Positions 41,777-49,532 of a stretch of 64,000 bases of DNA are shown here, one piece after another. A model generated the notes under the pieces. The model was not told the DNA's origin, did no database searches, and saw only the letters and a program-made list of their open reading frames with translations. This stretch comes from Aeoliella sp052161615 (GTDB lineage Bacteria > Planctomycetota > Planctomycetia > Pirellulales > Lacipirellulaceae): contig NZ_CP197417.1 of NCBI RefSeq assembly GCF_052161615.1, positions 682,001 through 746,000 of the forward strand, given 5' to 3'. How positions within the stretch are numbered: the stretch's first letter is position 1; the number at the start of each line of letters is the position of its first letter. Made by a program: the position numbers and the translations under genes.

Positions 41777-42193
41777 CTATTTCGGTCCAACCGCTGTGTG
41801 CGCCAGCGTACTCGGCATCGGGAACCACCGGCTCAGGGCGACGTTCGGTGTGACGTTGGCCGAGACGCGAACGCTCACGGGCGTGCCCTGTTCCAATTGG
41901 TTCATCCCTTTGCCGCCGGGCGTGATGGTCACAGCCGACTGCTTGATGTTGTGCATGGCGAGAACTTGGTTCACGCGCTCGGTCACCGAGTCCGTCGTCG
42001 CATCGGGGCGAGACAATTCCAGCGTCCCCTCGTAAGCCGCGCTCGTCAGGGCGTGCTTCAGGTAGATCAAGTTGCACGCCTGGATGCTGCCAAACACAAG
42101 TAGCGCCAGCATCGGCAGGCACACCGCCAGCTCGACCGTCGCCGTGCCCCGGCGGGTAGTGTGTTGCTTACGTCGGTTGGTGCTCTTGAACAT
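41777..42193 (-). CDS. TadE-family pilus protein
   Basis: A 138-residue protein with RRGTATVELAVCLPMLALLV (about 14-33), the TadE signature with conserved Glu and a membrane helix, then a short periplasmic domain (YLKHALTSAAYEGTLELSRP). First of three collinear Tad genes. The 23 residues before the helix are basic and polar. It probably contributes to Flp-pilus assembly with the two genes downstream. Confidence 0.87.
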   Translation of the reverse strand: MFKSTNRRKQHTTRRGTATVELAVCLPMLALLVFGSIQACNLIYLKHALTSAAYEGTLELSRPDATTDSVTERVNQVLAMHNIKQSAVTITPGGKGMNQLEQGTPVSVRVSANVTPNVALSRWFPMPSTLAHTAVGPK

Positions 42194-42232
42194 GGAACGC
42201 GTGAGGGTAAATAGGTGAATAACAGAAGAACT

Positions 42233-42260
42233 GTGGGAGGGCTCTCCGAGCCCGATGATT
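42233..42260 (+). repeat. GGAGGGCTCTC family palindrome
   Basis: Matches 1380-1405 over GAGGGCTCTCCGAGCCCGAT. It lies between the first Tad gene (upstream side) and the end of the HAMP protein gene. Confidence 0.55.
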
Positions 42261-42277
42261 GGCGAGGCGAGTGTCTC

Positions 42278-42760
42278 TTACACTCCAGCCATCTCCTCTT
42301 CAGTGGCAAACGAAGCGTTCGGACGACCTTCGAGTTGGTCGACGCGCGCCCGAAGCTCGGTGATCGTCGTTGCGATGCGATTGAACTCGTCGGCCAGATC
42401 CAGCCAGTAGTCGCCATCGCGGAACTTGAGCGTCGGAACCTGCTGGCCATCGGCGAGCTCCCGCATCATCCGCCGGAGTCGCACCACGGGGCCGGCGAAA
42501 CGATGCGTGAACTTCAGTAGTTGCAAAATCGCAATCGGCATGGTCACGGCAAACGCCATGACCAAGGGCACGACATGCATCCGCGTGTTTTCGAGGTAGT
42601 ACTCAAACCCTTCGGTGGGGTTCGCAAAGAACTGCAGCACGAACCACAGCATCGTCGCCAGGACGATCGAGGCGACCCACAGCCCCACGAGTCGCAGGAC
42701 GATGCCACCTTGCACGTGGCGGTCGACGTAAATGCGTTTGCGTTTGGTGACGGTAGCCAT
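42278..42760 (-). CDS. Membrane protein with HAMP-like region
   Basis: A 160-residue protein from ATG 42760 beginning MATVTKRKRIYVDRHVQGGI. Two membrane spans lie at about 20-42 and 64-84, followed by a HAMP-like linker (FAGPVVRLRRMMRELADGQQ, then DEFNRIATTITELRARVDQL) and a short acidic tail. Unlike receptor HAMP proteins it has no output domain. A longer open frame upstream overlaps the divergent sigma-factor gene and is not coding. Divergent from the ECF sigma gene by 227 bp, so it may belong to the same regulatory unit. Confidence 0.75.
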   Translation of the reverse strand: MATVTKRKRIYVDRHVQGGIVLRLVGLWVASIVLATMLWFVLQFFANPTEGFEYYLENTRMHVVPLVMAFAVTMPIAILQLLKFTHRFAGPVVRLRRMMRELADGQQVPTLKFRDGDYWLDLADEFNRIATTITELRARVDQLEGRPNASFATEEEMAGV

Positions 42761-42987
42761 GCCCGTGGGCTCGCAAGGGGAAAGTGGGTGAAACCAATTA
42801 GTAAACCTTATGTCGCGAACCGACGTTTGCCGCCCCAAACCGCCCGAGGCCCCCAACTTGCCGGTGCGAATGTAGGGATTCTGCGGAACGAATCCCCCGC
42901 GAGCGGCGTCCGATGGGGGCGAAAACTTTTCTCCCCTTTTGGCCAGATTCTTGAACCCTTTCGAGCCCCGCCGTGCACTCTGGTAGC

Positions 42988-43521
42988 ATGACCGCCGTGA
43001 GCGTGCCCATCGAACAACCGCCGAAAACCTGCGATTTGGCCCAACTGGTCGCCGACCACCAGGCCACCGTCTGGCGGTACGTCCGCTACCTGGGCGCATC
43101 GGCAGCCGAGGCCGACGACCTGGTTCAGGAGACGTTCGTCGAGGTCTGGCGGTCCGATTTCACGCACATTTGCCCCCAGCAAACCGCCGGCTACCTGCGA
43201 ACCACCGCCCGCCACCGCCTGCTGATGCTCCGCCGCCGTCAGAAATGCGAACCGAGCCACGTCGAGCTCGAACTGGCCGACCAGGTGTGGAGCGAAACGT
43301 TCGCCGAAGGCCCCGTCGACCCCTACCTCGAAGCGCTCGACACGTGCCTCGACCAACTCGAAGGTCGCGCGCGGCTAGCCCTCGACCTGCACTACACCGA
43401 ACAACGGACCCGCGAACAAATCGCGGAAGCAATGAACATGAAACCCGGCGGCATAAAGTCACTGCTCCGCCGCACAAGAGAAGTTCTCCGAAACTGCATC
43501 GAGCGGAAGCTACGCGCTTAG
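42988..43521 (+). CDS. ECF-type RNA polymerase sigma factor
   Basis: A 177-residue sigma-70 factor with regions 2 and 4 only. Region 2 has VWRYVRYLGASAAEADDLVQ and ETFVEVWR (the -10 recognition helix), and region 4 has ALDLHYTEQRTREQIAEAMN and KPGGIKSLLRRTREVLRNCI (-35 recognition). It starts at ATG 42988 (a GTG five codons earlier is possible). The next gene on the strand is a membrane-anchored VWA protein whose N-terminus is cytoplasmic, and the HAMP protein is divergent. Either might regulate it, as planctomycete ECFs often sit next to such proteins. Confidence 0.92.
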   Translation: MTAVSVPIEQPPKTCDLAQLVADHQATVWRYVRYLGASAAEADDLVQETFVEVWRSDFTHICPQQTAGYLRTTARHRLLMLRRRQKCEPSHVELELADQVWSETFAEGPVDPYLEALDTCLDQLEGRARLALDLHYTEQRTREQIAEAMNMKPGGIKSLLRRTREVLRNCIERKLRA

Positions 43522-43563
43522 TCCCCTCTCCCCGACCCGCGCCGAGGGTCGGGGAGAGGGGAC
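43521..43563. terminator. Perfect 18-bp hairpin after the ECF sigma gene
   Basis: Arms 43521-43538 and 43546-43563 are exact reverse complements with a 7-nt loop (GCGCCGA). The left arm starts at the last base of the sigma-factor stop codon. No T-run follows. Possible terminator or mRNA-protecting structure; member of the C-rich hairpin family seen also at 5510, 19512 and 54712. Confidence 0.65.
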
Positions 43564-43582
43564 GAGAACCCTAGAGCCCCCA

Positions 43583-43650
43583 CGTACAACGGAATTCATT
43601 CCGTTCCCGCACCACAAGAGTACCAGCTAACGGAATAAATTCCGTTGTAA
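43583..43650. repeat. Inverted pair of AACGGAATxxATTCCGTT palindromes
   Basis: 43583-43608 and 43628-43650 are two copies of the same palindrome in opposite orientation, 19 bp apart. The second ends four bases before the ATG of the VWA gene and takes the place of its ribosome binding site. Single copies are at 18351-18374 and 28592-28617. Confidence 0.8.
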
Positions 43651-43654
43651 GACG

Positions 43655-46300
43655 ATGTCCCAAGAATTCACCAACTCGAACTCCGCTAGCGACTCCAGCG
43701 AATGGCGCGACCGACTCGTCGACCGCGCCCTCGCCGAACGCCTGGGGGGCGACGCGCCTCCCGATCTCACGGCCCGCATCCTCGCCGCCGCCGAGCCCTC
43801 TTCTCTCGCTTCTTCTCATGGAGACAAGTCAATGGATTCGCAAAGCTCTTCCCGTCGCAGCAGCGCCCGCACCTGGGTCCTCGCAGCGAGCCTCTTGCTG
43901 AACTGCGGACTCGTGGCAACGCTCCTGATTGCCTGGGACAAGGACCGTCAAACCGCGATGAACCAGCAGCAGAACAATCTCGGGGCAATTCAAGGTGCCT
44001 TCGATAGCCAAGATCCAATCGCGAATCGCGAGTTCGAGACAGCTGCACGCACGGAAGGGGCCGGTATCGATACATCCAAAGTGTCAGACCTAGAGATCGC
44101 CGCGGCCACTGCTGGCGGTCGTGTAAATCTGAATGCTCACGGTGATGGAAAGCAGTTTACGACAGACAGCTATGAGATTAAGCCGGCTGCCCCCATCACG
44201 CAGTTGGAACGAGATGAGGTGCGAGTGCAGGTAGTTCCTGACGGAAACATTGGGCTACAAGGACTGATCGACAACCCTAACCCAGTGATTTCTTCACCTT
44301 CTCGCCGGGCGCCTCTAGCGATCTCACCCAGCACTGCAAAGTATGACGAACTTGTACGTCTTAAAAGAGATCTAAGACGAGCGTACCAGGGCCAAGAGGG
44401 TGGACAGGACGGACTTTCTAGCCTGGCCACTTCGGATGGCAAAGCACTGAGTGATGGTTCCGACGATCCACAAGCGATACACCGGTTTGCCGGTGCGGCT
44501 GGTCAGGGGCAAGCGGCTGAGCCGGGCGAGATTCTAGATGCCAACGATCCAGTTCACTTTGGAGTCGAAGTATCGCTCGGCCGCGATCGCTCAGGCGAGG
44601 CTGAGCGGCTGAAGGAGCAAGGAACTCACCTCGGTTACGCCTTCCAGAGTAGTGCCGCTCCGCCACGCAACTACGACCACACCGCCATGTACTCCCAGTT
44701 GATGGATGCGCGGGGAGACGTTCGGCTGAAATGGGGATTCCAAAGCAATGGTCGCAAGTGGCCCGGCGGCCAACCCTGGCACGGCAGTCCCGATGGCCAA
44801 GGCATCGGCCCCGATGCGTCTGGCGACAAGTACGACCTGATCGTCGAGAACGACTTCATCCCCGCCATCGGTGGCGAGGCGGTGAGCACCTTCTCGATCG
44901 ACGTCGACACGGCGAGCTACGCCAACGTCCGGCAGATGCTGCGGAACTCGCAGGTGCCACCCGCCGACGCGGTGCGGCTCGAAGAGTTCGTGAATTACTT
45001 TGATTACGATTACGAGCCGCCGAAGTCCGACGAAGAGGCTCCATTCGCCGCCCATGTCGAGACGGCCGCTTGTCCTTGGCAGCCGGCTCATCGGCTGGTT
45101 CGTATCGGCATCAAGGGGCGTGAACTCGCGCCGGGGAAACGTCCTCTCTCGAACTTGGTGTTTCTGGTCGACGTGTCGGGCTCGATGAACGAAGTCGACA
45201 AGCTGCCGCTGGTGGTGCATGGGCTCAAGAAGCTCACCGACCAGCTTGGCGAGAACGACCGCGTGGCGATTGTGGTCTACGCTTCGAGCGAAGGCCTGGT
45301 ACTCCCCAGCACGCCCGGAACCGAGAAAGAAAAAATCCTCGCCGCGCTCGATAGCCTCGCGGCAGGTGGTTCGACGGCGGGGGGAGCGGGTATCCAGCTC
45401 GCTTACCAGATCGCCGAGGACAACTTCATCGAAGGGGGCACCAACCGCGTGATCCTCTGCACCGATGGCGATTTTAACGTCGGCACCACCAGCACGGCGG
45501 AGCTCGAACGGATGGTCGAACAGAAGGCCAAGGATACTAAGGTGTTTCTATCCTGCATCGGCTTCGGCCGTGGCAACCTCAACGACGCGATGATGGAGAA
45601 CATCACCGGCATCGGCAACGGCAACTACTACTACGCCGATGGCGAGCAGGAGTCGGAGCGAATTTTCGTGAAAGGGATGACCGGCATGCTCGTGACCATC
45701 GCCAAGGACGTGAAGATCCAGGTCGAGTTCAACCCCGCGAAAGTCGCCGGCTATCGCCTGCTGGGTTACGAGAACCGCGTGCTCGCCACGCAGGATTTCA
45801 ACGACGACAAGAAAGACGCCGGCGAAATCGGCGCGGGCCACACGGTTACGTGCCTGTACGAAATCGTCCCGACGGGCGAAGAAGTCGAAGCCGCCAAGAT
45901 CGACGAGCTGAAATACCAACGCCCCGCCGGCCTGACCGACAAAGCCGACACCGACGAACTGCTGACGCTCAAGATGCGCTACAAAAAGCCCGATGGCGAC
46001 ACCAGCACCAAACTCGAATGGCCCGTCGCCGATAGCGGGCACAAGTTCGGCGAGGCGTCGACCGACATGCAATTCGCCGCCGCCGTGGCCAGCTTCGGCA
46101 TGCTGCTCCGCGACTCGCAGTACAAAGGCGACACTAGCTACGACGCCGTGATCGAAATCGCCGAGAGCGCCAAAGGCAAAGACCCCGAAGGCGAGCGTGC
46201 CGAGTTCGTCGAACTAGTCCGCGCCGCGAAGAAGCTCAAGCCAGTGGTGAGTGAAGAGAATACTGAAGAGAAGGAACCAGCACCGGCGCAACAGAAGTAA
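43655..46300 (+). CDS. Membrane-anchored VWA/DUF3520 protein
   Basis: An 881-residue protein. Residues 1-60 resemble a short cytoplasmic anti-sigma-like segment (ERLGGDAPPDLTARILAAAE). A membrane span lies at about 73-93 and a variable linker runs to 390. The VWF_A_N-type region follows (TASYANVRQMLRNSQVPPAD, EEFVNYFDYDYEPP), then the VWA domain with MIDAS DVSGSM at 506-511 and TDGDFNVG, and a C-terminal DUF3520-like domain. This layout is that of the YfbK-like family often found downstream of ECF sigma factors in planctomycetes. Ligand unknown. Confidence 0.88.
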   Translation: MSQEFTNSNSASDSSEWRDRLVDRALAERLGGDAPPDLTARILAAAEPSSLASSHGDKSMDSQSSSRRSSARTWVLAASLLLNCGLVATLLIAWDKDRQTAMNQQQNNLGAIQGAFDSQDPIANREFETAARTEGAGIDTSKVSDLEIAAATAGGRVNLNAHGDGKQFTTDSYEIKPAAPITQLERDEVRVQVVPDGNIGLQGLIDNPNPVISSPSRRAPLAISPSTAKYDELVRLKRDLRRAYQGQEGGQDGLSSLATSDGKALSDGSDDPQAIHRFAGAAGQGQAAEPGEILDANDPVHFGVEVSLGRDRSGEAERLKEQGTHLGYAFQSSAAPPRNYDHTAMYSQLMDARGDVRLKWGFQSNGRKWPGGQPWHGSPDGQGIGPDASGDKYDLIVENDFIPAIGGEAVSTFSIDVDTASYANVRQMLRNSQVPPADAVRLEEFVNYFDYDYEPPKSDEEAPFAAHVETAACPWQPAHRLVRIGIKGRELAPGKRPLSNLVFLVDVSGSMNEVDKLPLVVHGLKKLTDQLGENDRVAIVVYASSEGLVLPSTPGTEKEKILAALDSLAAGGSTAGGAGIQLAYQIAEDNFIEGGTNRVILCTDGDFNVGTTSTAELERMVEQKAKDTKVFLSCIGFGRGNLNDAMMENITGIGNGNYYYADGEQESERIFVKGMTGMLVTIAKDVKIQVEFNPAKVAGYRLLGYENRVLATQDFNDDKKDAGEIGAGHTVTCLYEIVPTGEEVEAAKIDELKYQRPAGLTDKADTDELLTLKMRYKKPDGDTSTKLEWPVADSGHKFGEASTDMQFAAAVASFGMLLRDSQYKGDTSYDAVIEIAESAKGKDPEGERAEFVELVRAAKKLKPVVSEENTEEKEPAPAQQK

Positions 46301-46799
46301 TAAATCGCATTCGGGTGGCTGGGGACGAGCCCCGCGAGCCCCCAGGTAACTGCTGAACCACAGAGTACACAGAGGGTGCGGAGAAAGAAGAGAAGAAAAA
46401 GAATAGGACGCGGATCTACGCGGATTTGGCCGGATAGCCGCGGATCAAGAAAGAAGTATCCAGAGGCCCAACTGATATTCGTATCCGACCACACTATTGC
46501 TCGAGATCTAAAACAGAAGACAAACCAAATCCGCGTTCATCCTGCCCAATCCGCGTGAATCCGCGACCTAATTCTTTCTTGACCAAAGCTACTTTCTTGA
46601 CCGAAGGATCTACTCGACCCCTCTCGTGAAGTAGGCAAAGCTCTCAAAACTTCACCGCCAAGGTCCTCCCCTTTAAGGCCGAGGACGATCCTTCGGTCGT
46701 TTGAACTCCTGCTGAAGATGACACTGGTTGCTAACCGCGATAGGATAATTGCTAACTCTTCTCAATCTCTTATCAATCGTTCTCAAGGGGGGAACTTCG
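46301..46799. other. Gene-free stretch with nested CGCGGAT palindrome
   Basis: 46356-46588: CCACAGAGTACACAGAGG and GACGCGGATCTACGCGGATT face AATCCGCGTGAATCCGCG and relatives, with a 70-bp loop. A diverged pair of GACCGAAGGATC (about 46599) and GATCCTTCGGTCG (about 46688) follows, related to the family at 9535. AAGGGGGG before 46800 is the ribosome binding site of the next gene. No coding signal. Confidence 0.7.
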
Positions 46800-48215
46800 A
46801 TGACCCATAAGTCTCTAATTCGCACGTTGACTCTCGTCCTCACCGTGATGTTCTTCGCGATTCCCGCCCACGCTCTGATATTCGGCGGCGAGGGGAGTGG
46901 CAGCGTCGAGCGGCCCGATTGGCCGGCGGGGGCGGCGGCGGTGTTCAATGTGCCGCAGCGGATCGCTTACTGGGAAGGTCCGCCGCTCGGCGGTGGTCAG
47001 TTCCACGCCGAATGCCGGGGCAACACCGACGAGCTCAACGAGCTCTTGGTGCTGTTCGGCCGCATCGAAGCAGCGAACAAACGCATTGTCGTCGAAGAAG
47101 GACCGGGCCAAAGCTTCTGGCTCAATCGCAACAACGAGGCCGATAAACGCAAGAAAGCCGAAATGGACTGGTGCTTCGCGGTGTGGAGCCAAAGCGGTTG
47201 GGACCAACTCAAGAACATGCCGGCCGACCTCAACCCCACGTCGCCCGAGGATCGCGAGAAAGGCCCTCCCTGCGAGCTTACGATCTACGTTGGTGGCAAC
47301 GTCGATTGGGAGCAACTGAAACTGCCGGAGGGCATCACGCTGATCGACCATCGCCTCGCAGCGCATGGCTTCACGCGCGCGGATGGTTACGTCGTACGGG
47401 GAACGCTATTCGACGACGCCACGAAACGACCGCTCGCAGGAGTGGTCTACCTGGAGAAAATCGAAACGCCGGAGCAGGGGGGCTACGAGTACACCCGCGG
47501 ACCCGAAGTGAAGGTGACCGGCGATGGTTTGTGGACGTTCAAGAATATTGAGCCGGCATGGTATCGCATCATCGCCACGAGAGAGGGTTACGTGCCACGC
47601 GTGGTGGGCTACGCCAAGCCCGACGGCCGGCCGCGTTTCAGTACGATCGACGGTCGCTTGGCGAAGGGGGGCTCGATCAGCGGAAGCGTGACGGATAGCG
47701 ATGGCAACGGACTGGAAGGGGCGCGCGTGCAGCTTTACGACGTCGCGCCACCTGCCGGCACGCGTTACGATACGCCCAGCGAATACCGAGCGACGACGGA
47801 CGCCGATGGCAAGTTCGAACTCGTGGCACCCATTGGCAGCGCCCGCGTCGGGCTCAGCAAAGAGGGCTGGTGTCATCCTGGCCTTGGTCCCGAGATCTCC
47901 GTTCCCGCCACCGACCTTCAATTATCGATGCAGCGTGCCGCCACGCTGACGGTGATCGTGCTATTCGAGTCGGCAGAGGTACCCGAGCAGTACATGATCG
48001 AACTCACGCCCGAGGGGGGCAACGTTGTGGGCTCGTGGGGCGGGTCGGCGACGCTCGACGACAAGAATCAAGTCGTGCTTCGCAACGCCCCGCCCGGGAG
48101 ATACACACTCGTCGGCCACCCCAATCCGAGCTCCGACGCAGAGCGAACTCCTCCGATGGAAATCGAGCTAACGGGTGGCGACGACATCGTGAAAACGATC
48201 ACGGTGACGAACTGA
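46800..48215 (+). CDS. Secreted carboxypeptidase-regulatory-like (Ig-fold) protein
   Basis: A 471-residue protein from ATG 46800 with a strong AAGGGGGG site. Signal peptide MTHKSLIRTLTLVLTVMFFA to about residue 25. The first 180 residues have no family I know (GGGQFHAECRGNTDELNELL). After that come repeated beta-sandwich units of carboxypeptidase-regulatory type: VRGTLFDDATKRPLAGVVYL, ISGSVTDSDGNGLEGARVQL and FELVAPIGSARVGLSK. These usually mediate surface adhesion or cross-domain support. It overlaps the convergent next gene by 17 bp. Confidence 0.8.
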   Translation: MTHKSLIRTLTLVLTVMFFAIPAHALIFGGEGSGSVERPDWPAGAAAVFNVPQRIAYWEGPPLGGGQFHAECRGNTDELNELLVLFGRIEAANKRIVVEEGPGQSFWLNRNNEADKRKKAEMDWCFAVWSQSGWDQLKNMPADLNPTSPEDREKGPPCELTIYVGGNVDWEQLKLPEGITLIDHRLAAHGFTRADGYVVRGTLFDDATKRPLAGVVYLEKIETPEQGGYEYTRGPEVKVTGDGLWTFKNIEPAWYRIIATREGYVPRVVGYAKPDGRPRFSTIDGRLAKGGSISGSVTDSDGNGLEGARVQLYDVAPPAGTRYDTPSEYRATTDADGKFELVAPIGSARVGLSKEGWCHPGLGPEISVPATDLQLSMQRAATLTVIVLFESAEVPEQYMIELTPEGGNVVGSWGGSATLDDKNQVVLRNAPPGRYTLVGHPNPSSDAERTPPMEIELTGGDDIVKTITVTN

Positions 48216-49308
48216 CTTGCATCAAACCAGTTGCCGAACGTGGTTGCGGGCTCTTGGCGACGGCGGGTTCCTTCGGCCCCTCGGTCCGCAGCACGATCCA
48301 GTCGTCCACAAGCTGAACGGTCATAGGTGGCAGCGCACCTTTGTCAGCCGCGAGCGGTACCGGCAAGGCTAGCTCGGGCAACTTGATGCCGAGGAGGTTT
48401 TGATTGATCCAGCTCTGCGCACCCTCGGGTAATGCCGGCGGCGCAGGAAGGGCGGTGGGGAGCATCGACGCGTTGATCCACAGCTCTGTCTCGGCTGGCT
48501 CCAAGCGATTGAGCGGGCAGATTGTCGCGGTCGATGCTTCGACGCCAAAGAAAGCGAGGTGGATGCAAGCTTCGTTCGTCGACATGTGCACCATAGACGA
48601 GTCGAGCAGCGGTAGTAGCTTGGCGAGTACCGCTTCGGACTGAATGCGCTCGTTGAGATCGTTGATCTTTTGATCAATCGTGTGATCGACTTCAGCGAGG
48701 ACTTTCTCGCTGGTTTGGCGATCGACGCTGCGTGTCGCGGCGGGGCGAAGTTCGAGTTCTTTCCGAACCCCGATGCGTTTCACGAGTCGACCACGAAGCC
48801 CAGGCAGCGTTGAACCGATGCCAGTGGACCAGAGATCGGTCTGGCTTTCGATGGTGCCCGGGCGTGTGACGAATTTGCCATTCTCGAACCGAATGGTCTT
48901 ATCGACTTGCCACTTCGTGACGCTACGACTGTTGACGATCGCCGGGCCACTCCGACCCCGAGTATCCGCGCGACTCTCGCCGGTCACGGTGACTTGGAAC
49001 GCGGCCTGGTTCGCGGCGGGCTTGGGCTGGACGTTCGATTTTCCCTCCGTGTGCGAGGGCCCGCGCGCCCGCACGCCGACGACCATCATGTCGACGTCGT
49101 CTTGCTTGTTGATATCCGAAGCCAGCGTGCGATCTAAGAGCTCGCCGGAAATACGGAGCACGACTAGACCGCGGACTTCGTGGGCGGCTGCACCGGAAGG
49201 AATCTCTTCCGCAGGTGCGCTGGACTGGGCGAATGCTGGGGAGACTGCCAACATCGCCGTAGCGAAGATCGTTAATCGATAACTGGGGTAGGGTGCTACG
49301 CGTTTCAT
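48199..49308 (-). CDS. Secreted hypothetical protein
   Basis: A 369-residue protein with signal peptide MKRVAPYPSYRLTIFATAML through AFA. The body is mixed alpha/beta with a charged helical region near 205-230 (LAEVDHTIDQKINDLNERIQ) and a C-terminal MTVQLVDDWIVLRTEG. A GLRGRLVKRIGVRKEL stretch might be a membrane-interacting helix. No known motif; the type is common in planctomycetes as a periplasmic protein of unknown role. Its last 17 bases overlap the 3' end of the preceding convergent gene. Confidence 0.7.
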   Translation of the reverse strand: MKRVAPYPSYRLTIFATAMLAVSPAFAQSSAPAEEIPSGAAAHEVRGLVVLRISGELLDRTLASDINKQDDVDMMVVGVRARGPSHTEGKSNVQPKPAANQAAFQVTVTGESRADTRGRSGPAIVNSRSVTKWQVDKTIRFENGKFVTRPGTIESQTDLWSTGIGSTLPGLRGRLVKRIGVRKELELRPAATRSVDRQTSEKVLAEVDHTIDQKINDLNERIQSEAVLAKLLPLLDSSMVHMSTNEACIHLAFFGVEASTATICPLNRLEPAETELWINASMLPTALPAPPALPEGAQSWINQNLLGIKLPELALPVPLAADKGALPPMTVQLVDDWIVLRTEGPKEPAVAKSPQPRSATGLMQVSSSP

Positions 49309-49532
49309 GGGACCGCCGAGGGCTCAGAGAAGGTCGAGTATGCCACCGCGCGACTCGGCGAGCCGCACGCGGTGGACGGACCCCACTTATGGCAATTATC
49401 GAGCCAAAGAGTTGACCCCACTTTCGCAGGGCTTCCGACCGGCATATTCGCTGCTGTCGGTTCCGATGGTGGCAGACGTGTGGGCGAGAAGCGACCAAGC
49501 CGGTCGGCCCAAAGGCAGCCGCAGGACGCGTT

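Noticed and set aside
42761..43099. N-terminal extension of the HAMP protein to 273 residues
   Set aside because: The extra part overlaps the divergent sigma-factor gene and reads as low-quality Arg/Gly-rich sequence; the membrane protein has a good start at 42760.
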